Numbered from the stretch's first letter, positions 51,943 through 63,152 are shown. The stretch is DNA of 64,000 bases from Symbiodinium natans (GCA_905221605.1 CAJNDS010001768.1:484116-548115); one strand, 5' to 3'. The notes: generated by a model from the letters alone, not told the origin. Made by a program: numbers and translations.

Positions 51943-52414
51943 CTGAAGCAGATATCTATAGGTGCGATTTAGGGTTTAGGGTTTAGGGTTTTAGGGTTTA
52001 GGGTTTTAGGGCTTTGGGGTTCGGGGTTTGGGGTTTAGGGTTTTTGGCCTACAACTGCAGGGCTTTTGAGCTGCTGCAGCGCGTCGGGGCTTGAGGCCTT
52101 TCAGGGCATGATCCTCTTCAACCCAACAAGGGAAAGTAAAAAATATCTCAAAAACCTACCTAGTAAAGTAGAGGGCTTTCAACGCAGCAGGAGCCTTGGG
52201 GGTTTCATGGTTTGGGTGTTGTAGGGCGTCGGGGCCTGCGGCTTTGGGGAGTCTGAATTTTGGGGGATTTTTCGGGGCTTTAGAGCTTCAAGGTGTTGGC
52301 TTTTGCCTCTCGATTCAAGGTTCGGGGATTTTAGGGTTTAGGGCTTAGGGTTAGGATTTTGCCGCTCTGCCATTCAATTTCTGACTTCAGTCTGGTCGCT
52401 GCGAGCTGCCTGCA

Positions 52415-53613
52415 TCAGTGGTGTGTAGCCATCGTGGCAAGCCATGATCTGGGGTCCAGCAAACTTACGACTTCAACGTGGCCCTTGCGAGCTGCGAGTG
52501 TCAAGGCTGTGCGTCCAACACTGTCGGTCACGGCCTTGTCGGCGCCGGCCTCCACCAGCAAACGCACCACCTCGACGTAGCCATGACGAGCTGCAGTCAT
52601 CAAGGCTGTGTGGTCGTGGTACATGAACACACCCTCGTCGTCGATCCCCGGCAGCAAAGCTATCTCTGCCGGCGTCAAGAAGCCGTCTTTGTCGGCCACG
52701 TCCTTCTCGGCACCGGCCTCCACCAGCAAGCGCACGACTTCAACGCGGTTTCTGCAAGCTGCCAACATCAGGGCTGTGGCCCCAGCGTGGTCACACGTAC
52801 ATGTCATGTCCTTGTCGGCGCCGGCCTCCACCAGCAAACGTACCATTTCAACGCGGCCCTGGCGAGATGCGAGCATCAGCGAGGTCATGCCAAGTACGGC
52901 AAAGTTCTTGTCAGCGCCGGCATCCACCAGCAAACGCACGACTTCAACGTGACCCGCGGCAGATGCGACAAAAAGCGGGCTCTCATCAAGTTCATTCACC
53001 AGGTTGGGGTCCAGGGGCAGCTGCAGCATGGACTCGACCTGGAGTCTGCTGATGATTATCTGATTTGGCTCGCCTAACTGCACGGCTTTCTACAAACCCC
53101 GTAAACCCGAAACCATGCTATAGCCCTAAACCCTAAACCCTAAACCCTAAACCCTAAACCTTAGACCCTCAACCCTAGACCCTAAACCCCCACCTTATCC
53201 ACGGAGCCGTTCTTGGCTGCAGCCGCGAGCTGGTGCGCTCGCGCCTCGGAACCGTCGCAGAAATCTTCGAGAATCAGGACCAAATCCAGGCCAGAGTCGA
53301 TCTTTTCAGCATCCTCCAGTCTGGTACCCTGATGGATGAGCCTCTGCTGAAATAGGATACCCCTAGCAGACATGATAGTTTGTTGGCTGTTTCTTATAGG
53401 AATGACTGTGCCCAGAAATTAGAAATTTAGCTACTTCTTAGGAATTACTGATTAGAAATTGTTCCCATAAGAATCCCTAAGGAGCCTCTGCCTGAAGCGC
53501 GGGGGAAGGCCGTGCAGCTGATGCAATCGCTGCTTCACGCCCCTCACGCTGCTCACCTTCTCGACCGGAATGCTTGCCACTTCGTGCCCGGAGAGCATGC
53601 GGACATGCAGCAT
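52415..53613 (-). CDS. Ubiquitin-like plus ankyrin-repeat protein (gene B), 3 exons, damaged 3' end
   Basis: Exons: 53613-53486, 53341-53194, 53038-52415. The ATG starts MLHVRMLSGHEVASIPVEKV, continuing HGLPPRFRQ|RLIHQG and DLVLILEDF, then AAAAKNGSVDK|VESML and six ankyrin repeats. Same family and order as gene A. Intron 1 (GC-AG, 144 nt) is a family-B introner with CAGAGGCTC at both junctions, at the position where gene A has its own, unrelated GC intron. Intron 2 (GT-AG) is a telomeric array. After GHVEVV the last repeat loses frame: the next frame continues DGYTPLMQAARSDQTEVRN to a TGA at 52374. Either a one-base indel truncated it, or a 20-nt GTAAGT..CAG segment at 52449-52468 is removed. 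Confidence 0.82.
53342..53485 (-). mobile_element. Introner, family B (gene B intron 1)
   Basis: Begins CTTAGGGATTCTTATGGGAA and contains AGTAATTCCTAAGAAG. Flanked by CAGAGGCTC on both sides, one of the longest target duplications in the window. Confidence 0.85.
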
Positions 53614-54349
53614 CCCCCTAAAAACCCTAAAAACCCTGTAAACCCTGTAAACCCTATAAACCCTATAAACCCTATAAACCCTAAACTGCTAGCCACCGGG
53701 AGCAGAGGCAGCGAAAGCCGATGACTGCATGCACAGAGTGGCGCTCTCCATGCGCTTAAGAAACACTGCTATGCCAACCCCTTCCTCAGGGTTCCTACAG
53801 TCTAGGGTTTAGGGTTTAGGGTTTAGCGTTCTGCCGTACCTAAGCCCGATACCCCTGAATGCCTAAACCCTAAACTGCTATAACCCCGCTAAAGGGCTAG
53901 CCGAGACGCTGAAACCCATCTTCATACCCCAAGAACCTGCAGAAGACACTGCAGGACACCCTCAGCCAAAAACCCTAAACCCGCAACTTGCGAAAGGTGA
54001 AGCAGCTGTCGGGGTGCTTATGTAGAAGTTAGGGTTTGGGTTAAGGGTTCGGGTGTTTGGGGCTTAGGGTTTTGCAGTTCGGGCTTGGGGGTTGGGGGGT
54101 GGGGGGGGTGTTGAGGGTTTTGTGGGCTAGGCTCATAATTGAGGTTAGGGCTGTTTTTGGTTTACGGGAGTTCGGGTCTCGGGTTTAGGCCTTAAAGCGT
54201 GCTGTAACAAAGTGAACGAGGGCATCCAAAGGGCTCTGACGAGGAGCTTTTTGTTCGGATAACTTGCCGGTCCAAATCATGAATCTTAAGAAACACCTAG
54301 AACCTCGAAATCGTAGCGCCCAGCAGAACTCAGCCGCCGCCTGGGATAT
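53614..54349. other. Spacer between genes B and C
   Basis: Telomeric variants just upstream of the B start codon (TTTTTAGGGGG before ATG, a possible leader acceptor), a short TTTAGGG block at 53803-53826 and unique sequence with no supported gene. Confidence 0.45.
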
Positions 54350-54881
54350 TTACAGCAATTGGAACATCTCACGAACCAAGGTCATCAAGGAGATCAAGTG
54401 TCCAAGAGCTTCCGCAACGCGCAGCCTGTCCATCCAGAACTTGCTCAGGCTGGATTCGGCGCAGTGCAGCACCAGCATTCGCACAATGTCCCAGTGGCCA
54501 CACTCAGATGCATGGAGCAAGCAACTGTCGTAAGGCGCGCCAGCACAACACAGCAAGTCCACGACATGGGCGTGCCCGTGGGAAGCCGCATGCTCCAACG
54601 CAGACATCCCGAAGGTGGGGGTCAAGCTCCCGTCTGCTCCAGCATCCAACAAGAGCTCCACGATGTACAGGTGCCCCGCAGAGGCTGCATGACAAAGGGG
54701 GGTCATGCATTCATAGCAGTCACTCAAGATGTTGCATTCGTGGACAAGCCTCTGGCAAAATCTCGAACATCCAGAACATGTAGCAAATGTGCTGCTTCAA
54801 GTCTTTCACCTCACTCAACTCTCCGGCACTTACTGTGGCAAGCTCCTCCCCAGAAATCCCCCAGACGAGCAGCAGGGCCAT
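54350..54881 (-). pseudogene. Intronless ubiquitin-like/ankyrin relative (gene C), frameshifted
   Basis: ATG opens MALLLVWGISGEELATVSAG, SEVKDLKQH, clearly the ubiquitin-like start seen in A and B. About 54785 the frame shifts: the following frame gives SRFCQRLVHECNI and runs straight into ankyrin repeats (MTPLCHAASAGHLYIVELLL, DAGADGS) to a TAA at 54350. The segment that A and B split with introns is uninterrupted here, and the second half of the ubiquitin-like domain and the linker are missing. It is either a decayed copy or, if the shift is a sequencing error, a short intronless gene. The C-terminus after CGHWDIVRMLVLHC no longer fits the repeat. Confidence 0.65.
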
Positions 54882-55117
54882 GAGCGTCGCGAGGATTCTC
54901 TTGCACACAGCGTCTTGGAAACGGGCAGGCGAAGCAACGGGACACTTCTGCAAACCCATCCCAGCCCAAATCCTAAGGCCCTATAAACCCCGAGCCAAAA
55001 CTAAGGCAAAACCCCCAAGCCCCGAATCCCCCTAAACTTCAACCCTAAACCATGCACCACGAAACCTCGAGTTTCGGATTTAATTCAAGAGCCTCCAAAG
55101 CCGTGCCGGCTCAGGGA

Positions 55118-55232
55118 GGGTGCTGCATGAATTTGTGCATGCTGTCTCAATTGCGCGCGTCTACCTCCTACACGCGCGAGTGTGAAGCGCGCCCGTGAGG
55201 CAGCACGCAATTATTCATGCAGCACGCAACTC
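55118..55232. mobile_element. Long imperfect inverted repeat
   Basis: TGCTGCATGAATTTGTGCAT on the left and the complement of TGCTGCATGAATAATTGCGT on the right, arms about 35 bp around a short GC-rich loop. Could be a foldback element or a strong RNA hairpin. Confidence 0.7.
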
Positions 55233-55310
55233 GAGGCAGCATGGCTAGGGAGGCCCTTGTCTGTGGTCACCCATCCTGAACCCTACCCCTAAACTGCACC
55301 TAAGCCCGAA

Positions 55311-55472
55311 ACCACTATTTGCTTTCAAAACTCCCCCCCCCCCCCCCCAGAAAATGAAAATAGTAATAATGTTCCTCCTTATAAGGGCAAAATAGGGATT
55401 ATTATCTTTCTTACATTTTCACAATTTGTATTTTGCTTCTTTTTTTTTTGGGGGGGGGGTCTTAAGCAAATA
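55311..55472. mobile_element. MITE, family J
   Basis: CACTATTTGCTTTC..poly-C and poly-G..TCTTAAGCAAATAGTAG, flanked by AAAC. The homopolymer runs sit just inside the ends. Confidence 0.8.
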
Positions 55473-55637
55473 GTAGTAAACTGTTTAGGGTTTGTAGGGG
55501 GTAGGCTTCGGGACGTATTGGGGGTAGGGGTTTAGGGGTTCAGGGGTTCAACAGGTGCAGGGGTTTGGGGGTTTGCGGGCTTACGGTTTCAGGCGTTTAT
55601 GGTTCATTATGGCGAAGAAAGAACGAAAGACGGAAAG

Positions 55638-55718
55638 AACCCTAAACCCTAAACCCTAAACCCTAAACCCTAAACCCTAAACCCTAAACCCTAAACCCTA
55701 AACCCTAAACCCTAAACA
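55638..55718 (-). repeat. CCCTAAA array
   Basis: Clean array. Confidence 0.92.
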
Positions 55719-55774
55719 CGCAACAAGAAGAAGACCAAAAGCCTTTAGCAGAGTTTTGGGCTCAAAAAGCCCTA

Positions 55775-56100
55775 AGCCCCACACGAAGCTCAGGAACTAC
55801 CACCACCCCCTGGCCTGGAGGGATTGCCTCCCTTTCCGGGCACCTTGCGTGCACATCACAGAGGGGCGTTAGGGCCCTTAAGGCGTTCTATGACAAGCTG
55901 GTCCTGGGAAGTACTATACTTGGCTGACTTCTGAACCTCTCAAAGTTTAACTTTTAGGCGCCTTATTGTAGTTTCTACAATAGCCCAAAAGGTTACAGTC
56001 CTAAGAGCCAGCCAGAAGAAAGCCAAGTATAGTGCTTGCGGAAATCTCCCGCAGAATCGGCGATGCCAGCCGCTAACCAGGCGAAGACCATCTAACACGT
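55775..56100 (-). CDS. Exon islands around an inverted-repeat element (tentative)
   Basis: On the minus strand, 56092 to about 56040 reads MVFAWLAAGIADSAGDF; after the element at 55910-56040 the sequence reads DQLVIERLKGPNAP, and a further frame at 55775-55865 reads DVHARCPEREAIPPGQG. The first two could be one gene split by the element; phases are not settled. Confidence 0.3.
55910..56040. mobile_element. Inverted-repeat element, family M
   Basis: AAGTACTATACTTGGCTGAC on the left and the complement of AAGCACTATACTTGGCTTTC on the right; about 25-bp arms, 130 bp total. Confidence 0.82.
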
Positions 56101-56214
56101 GAGAAACCCTAAACCCTAAACCCTACACCCTAAAACCCGACAGCAGGGAGGCTAGTCTACACGGCCTGTGGCTGCCAAGGCTCAAGAGACCATGTAAGGC
56201 GCAACTCGAAAAAA

Positions 56215-56241
56215 TTGGGGGGGGGGGGGGGGGGGGGGGGC
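56215..56241 (+). repeat. Poly-G run
   Basis: Long uninterrupted G tract. Confidence 0.9.
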
Positions 56242-56502
56242 TCTTATAATAACCTGGGAATAATACTAGAAAATATTCCGACCCCTAGATTGCTTCGCGG
56301 CCCCGGCGGTGCCAACAATGATAGGGAGTAGCACAAGGAGTTAGGGCCTGCAGAGATTTATAAGGTCTTCGACCCAAACCCTCAAACCCCCAAGCCCTAA
56401 ACTTTCAACCCTAAACCCTAAACCCTAAATCCGAAACCATCAAGCCTTAAAGCATGAACTCGAGCCCCCCAAAACCGTGAAACTTTTCAACCCCTACTTA
56501 GG

Positions 56503-56985
56503 GTTTCGGGTTTAGGGTTTAGAGGTTTAGGTTTTAGGGTTTAGGGTTTAGGGTTTAGGGTTTAGGGTTTAGGGTTGGGGTTTGGGGTTTGGGGTTTGGG
56601 GTTTGGGGTTTGGGGTTTGGGGTTTGGGGTTTGGGATTTGGGGTTTGGGGTTTGGGGTTTGGGGCTTACGGTTTAGGGTTTAGGGCTCCTAAGCCCCTAA
56701 CCCTTGTGGCACCTCACTGGGGCGGCCGTGGCCGCGGGGGGCGAGGCCACTGTCAGCACGAGCCCCGAGGAGCCAAACGTCCTCAGACTCTTCCGGCTGT
56801 GCGGTTTAGGGTTTAGGGTTTAGGGTTTAGGGTTTGGGTTTAGGGTTTGGGGTGGTTTGGGGTTTAGGGTTTAGGGTTTAGCTTAGGGCTTGGGGTTTAG
56901 GGTTTAGGGTTTAGGGTTTAGGGTTTAGGGTTTAGGGTTTAGGGTTTAGGGTTTAGGGTTTAGGGTTTAGGGTGTTAGGGCTTAG
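56503..56985 (+). repeat. TTTAGGG/TTTGGGG arrays flanking one exon-like island
   Basis: Arrays at 56536-56660 (changing to TTTGGGG) and 56806-56975. The island 56695-56800 reads HSRKSLRTFGSSGLVLTVAS on the minus strand with donor AG|GTGCCAC. Confidence 0.8.
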
Positions 56986-57053
56986 TTTATTGGAAGTCCT
57001 GCATAGACAGCAAGTTCGAGCCGCAGTCGCAACGAATGGACCCGTGTCAGCCA

Positions 57054-57215
57054 GGGAATCAAGGGACTAAAGGAGGGACCCTCATGGGTTTATTTGGTGG
57101 CTACTTCGGAGCCACTTAGGTATATAGGACATAAGGCACATATAGGGGGTTTTTTGGGGGGTAAGATTAAGGGTCCCTTCGAGGGATCCCTCCTTACACC
57201 CTTAAGGGGCTCAAC
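57054..57215. mobile_element. Element, family C
   Basis: TCAAGGGACTAAAGGAGGGA on the left and GGGATCCCTCCTTACACCCT on the right. The flanks are open on the plus strand (WKSCIDSKFEPQSQR before, RTDNQPRVEDLQANAPK after), so it may be an intron. Confidence 0.6.
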
Positions 57216-57439
57216 CTTGCTAAGGACAGACAATCAGCCTAGGGTAGAAGATTTGCAAGCAAACGCACCCAAGGCCCTGAAGCCCTAAGCCCTAAGCCCT
57301 AAGCCCTAAACCCTAAACCCTAGAACCCTGAACCCTAATCCCTTTAAGGCCCTTACCCCGCAACTTGGGAGCCTTACGGCCTTGACTTCTGGGATTCTAT
57401 ACTCATTGGCTCTGAGAAGGCAATTTTGGAAGGAGGGAA

Positions 57440-58020
57440 CCGCTCAACCCTAAACCCTAAACCCTAAACCCCAAACCCCAAACCCCAAACCCCAAACCCC
57501 AAACCCTAAACCCTAAACCCTAAACCCTAACCCTAAACCCTAAACTGTTCGACGGCCCTATAAAAGCTTCGCAGGGGCCCCCAAGCGACCCAATTCCGTA
57601 CTGCCTGGGCCCTGCAGTCCTTATAAACCCCTGATCCCCCCTAGACCCTAAACCCTAAACCCTAAACCCTAAACCCTAAACCCTAAACCCTAAACCCTAA
57701 ACCCTAAACCCTAAACCCTAAACCCTAAACCCTAAACCCTAAACCCTCACCCTAGCCGAACACCCTGAACCCCCAGCCCCCACAACTCACCAAACCCCTC
57801 AACCCTAAGCCTCGACACCGCTAACCGCCCAACTCCCCTAAACCCTAAACCTCCAAAGCCCCAAAGACCCTGAACCCTTAAACCCACGGACCCTGAACCC
57901 GAACCCCCAGACCCTAAACCCTAAACCACCAAACCCCCCAAACGCCCAAACCCCAAACCCTAAACCCCAAACCCTAAACCCCAAACCCTCACCCTAAACC
58001 CTAACCCCTAAACCCCTAAG
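57440..58020 (-). repeat. CCCTAAA arrays and degenerate CCCCAAA/CCCTAAA text
   Basis: Clean blocks at 57445-57545 and 57648-57747, decaying to 58020. Confidence 0.88.
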
Positions 58021-58021
58021 C

Positions 58022-58099
58022 CAAGGTACGGATGCACCTCGATATCGGCCTCCAGCTCCCCACTCAGGGCTTCAACCTTGTAGGACAGTTTGAGGAATG
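58022..58099 (-). CDS. Exon, unknown
   Basis: Acceptor CCCTAAG (telomeric edge), GC donor G|GCTTAGG. Reads FLKLSYKVEALSGELEADIE. Convincing amino-acid composition and codon use, family not recognised. Confidence 0.45.
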
Positions 58100-58119
58100 C
58101 TTAGGGGTTTAGGGTTTAG

Positions 58120-58690
58120 GGTTTGGGGTTGAGGGTTTGGGGTTTAGGGTCTAGGGTTTTTGGGGCGTAGGGTTTAGGGTTTGGGGTTTGAGGTTTAGGG
58201 GTTAGGGGTTAGGGGTACTCAGGGCTTTGACCTGTCATTCGTATCTTTATCATTCGGAGTACTCTGAGTATCATTCACATTGTCATCCTCATTCTTCTGG
58301 CTCTAGGTATGCATAATCCCCTCCCCCTGATACTAAACTCCACCCCAATTCTAAATAATGTTTCCCGGACTCTCCTAGCACCCAGCCCAATGCTAAACCT
58401 GTTTGAGCATAGAGGGGTGGGGGGTTCGAGGGCCTCCGCCCTTGAGTTGAGCCATTAGGGTTTTCAATTAGGGTTTAGGGCTTAAGGCTCAGAGGATTTG
58501 CAGGGTGTAGGGCTCCAGGCTCAAAGGGTTTAACTAGCGTTTAGGGCTTAAGGCAAACCCTAACTGAACCCTGATCCCCAAACCCCAAACCCTATACTCC
58601 CTCCTTCTCTCCCAGGCTTCAGATTTCAGGTTTTAGGTTTTAGGCACCCCTGATTTTAAATATTTTCCGGTCGAGGCGAATTTAGAATTG
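58120..58690. other. Degenerate telomeric and unique spacer
   Basis: No supported gene; short TTTAGGG-related runs and AT-richer unique sequence. Confidence 0.45.
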
Positions 58691-58697
58691 CGAATGG

Positions 58698-58699
58698 CG

Positions 58700-58730
<31 letters not shown>

Positions 58731-58870
58731 CGGATTTGGTATTAGGCGGAGGGGATTGAATGAAAATAATGAAGAAGAATACAAGACATAAATATATGTA
58801 TATATATACACACACATATATACGTGTGTGTGTGTGTGTGTGTATGTGTATACTTATATACATATATTCT
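58698..58870. repeat. Poly-G run and TA/TG microsatellite
   Basis: G tract at about 58700-58730, then TA, CA and TG runs at 58790-58870. Confidence 0.9.
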
Positions 58871-59214
58871 CTTTTCTGCGGATTTTTTGTTGGCGGCCAG
58901 AGTTTAGGCTAGGGTCCAGTTTTTCGGAGCTTTTGGGTAGACGTTGCAGCTCATAGCTTATTTAGGGCGAAGCCCTCAACCAGGGTTTTTCCTTCTCCTT
59001 CTTTTGGGGGGGGGGGGGGGGCACGGGTTGGGGCTTCAGTTGAGGCCTGTTGCGGGGGAATGTAGTGTTGGGGTGGGTGTGGTTTAGCTTGTGCTTCTCA
59101 ACTCTATACAAGCCCTAGACCCTACACTGCACCCGGGCTGCTCCAGTCCGCTTCGCCAAACATCCCAAACTCTCAACGCCCCAAAATCTCAGACGCCCAA
59201 CCCCAAATATCACA

Positions 59215-59700
59215 CAAGCCACCCTAAACTCTAAAACCCTACACCCGAAACCATTAACCCTGAACCCCAAAAACCCAAACCCTAAAACCCCCAACCCAAA
59301 AACCATTAATAAACCGCAAACCCCAAACACGAGAACCCAAACCCCAAAACCTAAACCCTAAAACCCTAAACCGCAAACCCTAAACCCTGAACCCTAAAAC
59401 CCTAAACCCTAAACCATCCTAAACCCTATACCCCAAACCCTAAACCTCAAACCCTAAAACCCCAAACCCTGAAACCCAAACCCGAAACCCTGAACCCTAA
59501 ACCCCCCTAAACCCTAAACCCGAAACCCTAAACCCCAAACCCCAAACCCCAAACCCTAAAACCCAAAGAAGCCCCAAACCCTAAGCCCCAAACCCCAAAC
59601 CTTAAACCCAAAACCCTAAACCCAACGCCTAAACCCCAAACCCCGAACCCTAAATCCCAAACCCTGAACCCTAAAACCCTAAGGAACTCCTGGAAATCCA
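59215..59700 (-). repeat. Degenerate CCCTAAA/CCCCAAA block
   Basis: Heavily diverged telomeric units with several variant types; no gene. Confidence 0.85.
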
Positions 59701-59704
59701 CAAG

Positions 59705-59831
59705 AACTACTATTTGCTTAAGAACCCCAGAACCCCAGAAAATGGAAATCATCATCCCTATATTGCCCTTATAAGGAATGATATTTTCCACTTTGTTTTT
59801 TTTGGGGGGGGTTCTTAAGCAAATAGTAGAG
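59705..59831. mobile_element. MITE, family J
   Basis: CTACTATTTGCTTAAGAACC and GGTTCTTAAGCAAATAGTAG are perfect inverted ends; AGAA flanks both sides. The cleanest copy in the window. Confidence 0.9.
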
Positions 59832-59947
59832 AAACCCCAAACCCTAAACCCTAAAACCCAAAGAAGCCCTTGGACCAGTCGAATCAGGTGACATCGAAGT
59901 TGTCCAGCGTGTGCGCAGCCTCCGATTCGGTCCGGTGCCTGGAGCGG

Positions 59948-60055
59948 TTTAGGGTTTAGGGTTTGGGGTTTAGGGTTTAGGGTTTAGGGTTTAGGGTTTA
60001 GGGTTTAGGGTTTAGGGTTTAGGGTTTAGGGTTTAGGGTTTAGGGTTTAGGGTTT
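59948..60055 (+). repeat. TTTAGGG array
   Basis: Clean array, after an island (59885-59945) whose minus strand reads TESEAAHTLDNFDV. Confidence 0.92.
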
Positions 60056-60112
60056 GTGTTCCGTGGGCTTAAGGGGCCTGGGATCTTCGGCTTTCGGGGC
60101 CTGGGGTTTGCG

Positions 60113-60240
60113 TGGGAGGTTCTGGGTACTCATGACCCAGTTGTACGTGTGGTTCTAACCCACTCATAAGCCTGCCATAATTGGGCTACTAGTACAGCTA
60201 CACATGGGTCACAGCTACCATGAACCCCCCAAGTAGGGTT
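60113..60240. mobile_element. Element, family D (diverged)
   Basis: GGAGGTTCTGGGTACTCATG and ACCATGAACCCCCCAAGTAG ends. Confidence 0.65.
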
Positions 60241-60751
60241 TAGGGGTTTGGGGTCTAAAGTTTAGGGTTTAGGGCTTAGGGTTTTTGAGAGTGTTTTTTT
60301 TTTTTTTTGGGGGGGGGGGGCGGATTTGGGGGGTTTAAGGGTTTGGGGGTCGCGTTCGGGGTTTAGGGGTTGACGGTTGAGTGCCCTTATCCCGGACGGC
60401 AGTATGGTCGGATCACATGATAGAAACTGATAAACCCAAAAAGCAACATTCACAAACGCCATAAACCCAGAAACCTAAACCCCAAACCCCAAACCCCAAC
60501 ATTCTTATAAAGGCGTAGATTATTTCACTTGTGTCAGCCCGGTAGGCAACGCCCTGCTTCATTCATCGAACGACGCTTGTCCGACCGAACCCCAAACCAG
60601 AAACCTCAAACCCCAAACCCCCAAACCCCAAACCCCAAACCGCAAACCACAAACCCCAAACCAAAAACCCTAAACCCCAAACCCTAAACCCCAAACCCTA
60701 AACCTAAACCCTAAACCTAAACCCTAAACCCTAAACCCTAAAGCCGGGTAG

Positions 60752-62305
60752 GCGATCAAAAAAACATTTATTTGGGATCAAGAAATAATGTTTTCTAGGC
60801 GGATCAAAAAAATCTTATTTGGGATCAAAAAATAATTTACTGAAGGCTTCGAAGGCTTCTTGCACGCGGAGCGGAGGCTGTAAACGCTCAGAAATGCAGC
60901 ATTTCTGGCTGTTAGCAAGCTCTAAATACCGCAAAAAAAAAAAGCATTTATGCGGGAACTACTGAAAATAGCAGCATTTCTGAGTTTCCAGAGAGGCTGC
61001 AGATATTGTATATAGCAGCAGTTCTGCGCTTTCAGATGCTGGAAATACTGTACACTGCAGCATTTCTGAGTTTCCAGAGGCTGCAAATACTGAAAATAGC
61101 AGCATTTCTGCGATTTCGGAGGCTGGAAATACTGTACACTGCAGCATTTCTGAGTTTGCAGAGGCTGCAAATCAATGCTGGCATCTTGGCATTAGAAGTT
61201 TCAAAAAAATGCATATACTCTGACGCATGTATATTCTGGCATAGTATTGTGGAAAGTATTATTGAATATTCTTGTCAATTACTGAAAATTATTCTAAGTT
61301 ACTCCTGTTTACGTGTATATTGCTGCATATTCTTGTACATATTTGTATTTGTTGTGTTTTTGTGTATTATTGTACATTTTTGCATCTTTTTGTAATACGT
61401 TCTTGTATACCATTGTATCTTATTGTGCCTTCATGTATTTTTGCAAAAAGTGCTCGCATCATGGGATTGGAAGGATTCATGTGCTTTGAATTAAGCTTGC
61501 CCGGACTAAGAAAACACGGGGGGGGGTGGGGTTGGGGCGGGGGGGAGTTGGGGGGGGGGGGGGGGGCCCCCCCCCCCATTTGCAAACACAACGTTCGCAT
61601 CATTGGTTTGGAAAGGATATTCATATGCTTTGAAGCAAGCTTGCCCGGCTTTAAAAAACAGCGGGGGGTTTGAAGGGGGGGGCAGACCCCCCCCCCCATT
61701 TGCAAACACAATGCTCGCATCATGGGTTTGGAAGGGATTCATACGCGTTGAAGAAGCTTGCCCGGGGGCCAAACAAACAAGAAATATGTATTGTGTATTC
61801 TGAATTCTATATCAAATAACAGTAAATATATAATATATACATATATGCTTTGTTCTTTCGATTCTATTATATTTTTATGATACAAAGGCATACTATACGA
61901 TATTGTGTTCTATTCTACTCTATGCCACTACAATATTTTGCTATACTTTGTTTAAATATATACACACATATCTATATATATATATATATTCTGACATATG
62001 ATGTTATGTTATGTTTTCCTATATATCCTTTCCTGTCCTTTCATTTCCTTTCCTTCCCTTCCTTCCTTCCTTCCTTGCTTGCTTCCTTGCTTGCTTGCTT
62101 CCCTCCTTCCTTCCTTCCTTCCTGCCTTCCTTCCTTCCTTCCGTCCTTCCGCCCTTCCTTCCCTCGCTCCCTCCTTTTCTCCCTCCCTCCCTCCCCTTCC
62201 CTCTCTCCGTCGGAAGAACAGAACAGTTTTGATCTTGATCCTAAATAAATTGTTTTTTGATCCTAAATAAATTTTTCTTGATCCTAAATAAACTTTTTTG
62301 ATCCG
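60752..62305. mobile_element. AT-rich 1.55-kb element with repeated inverted ends
   Basis: Left end: two or three copies of GATCAAAAAAA..TTATTTGGGATCAA. Right end: three copies in inverse orientation (TTGATCCTAAATAAA..TTTTTTGATC). Inside: a 38-bp unit (GCAGCATTTCTGAGTTTCCA) repeated in tandem at 60895-61170, three diverged copies of a GGGTTTGGAAGGGATTCATA..AGCTTGCCCGG unit with poly-G/C runs (61440-61770), and CTTCC repeats at 62040-62210. It contains no telomeric repeat and no transposase ORF, so it is probably non-autonomous. Confidence 0.75.
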
Positions 62306-62416
62306 CATCCCAAACCCCAAACCCCAAACCCCAAACCCCAAACCCCAAACCCCAAACCCCAAACCCAAACCCTAAACCCTAGGCCCTTCTGAACCCTAAG
62401 CCCCTAAACCCCAAAC

Positions 62417-62505
62417 CGTCCATCCATCGCCGGCCTGATGGTCACGACGGCGACCAGACCGGACGCCAGGCGCCGCGCGGAGGCGTTGGAGGCATTGACC
62501 AGTTC
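62417..62505 (-). CDS. Exon, unknown
   Basis: Acceptor ACTTGAG, donor GGACG|GTTTGG, 89 nt. Reads ELVNASNASARRLASGLVAV and VTIRPAMDG. Strong coding composition; family not recognised. Confidence 0.5.
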
Positions 62506-62867
62506 CTCAAGTCATAGGGTTCAGGGTTTAGGGTTCATGGTTTGGGGTTTGGGGTTTAGGGGTTTAGGGGTTTAGGGTTTGGGGTTTAGGTTTGTGGTTT
62601 AGGGCTTTACGGTTTAGGGTTTAGGGCATCGGGCTCGGGTTTTAAGGCTTAGGGTTTAGAGTTTAGGGTTTAGGGCTTCCCTTGTGTCCCCCTCCCACCC
62701 CGCCAGACACCATGCGAAGCACCGGCCATCTCCCGTACATGTCTGGGATTTAATCTTCGGCCTCAAGTCCTAAACCCTAAACCTAAACCCTATACCCTAT
62801 ACCCTAAACCCTAAACCCAAAACCCAAAACCCTAAACCCTAAACCCTAAACCCTAAACCTAAACACA

Positions 62868-63121
62868 TGGCTTCCAGAGAGGCGGCTCTAAAAGATCTAG
62901 GCTTAGGGGGCATCGGGAATACTTGTGGGGCGAGGCCGCGCGCTGAGCCAAAAAACATCCCGAACCCTGACCCCCAGACCCTACAACCTGTTGTTCGACC
63001 ACCCGGGTGGGAACCTCGGCTGGCAAAAAGCATATATTGATATTGATATATATATATATATATGTATACACACATATATATATGTGTATATAAAAGCATT
63101 TATATATATACACACATACAA

Positions 63122-63152
<31 letters not shown>

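Noticed and set aside
61272-61460. Hydrophobic ORF (CCIFLYIFVFVVFLC) as a membrane protein
   Set aside because: AT-rich TTTTTGT composition inside the 60752-62305 element explains it; no homology or splice context.
62009-62368. Arg/Glu/Lys and Phe/Leu/Ser-rich ORFs
   Set aside because: Derived from CTTCC repeats in the AT-rich element.
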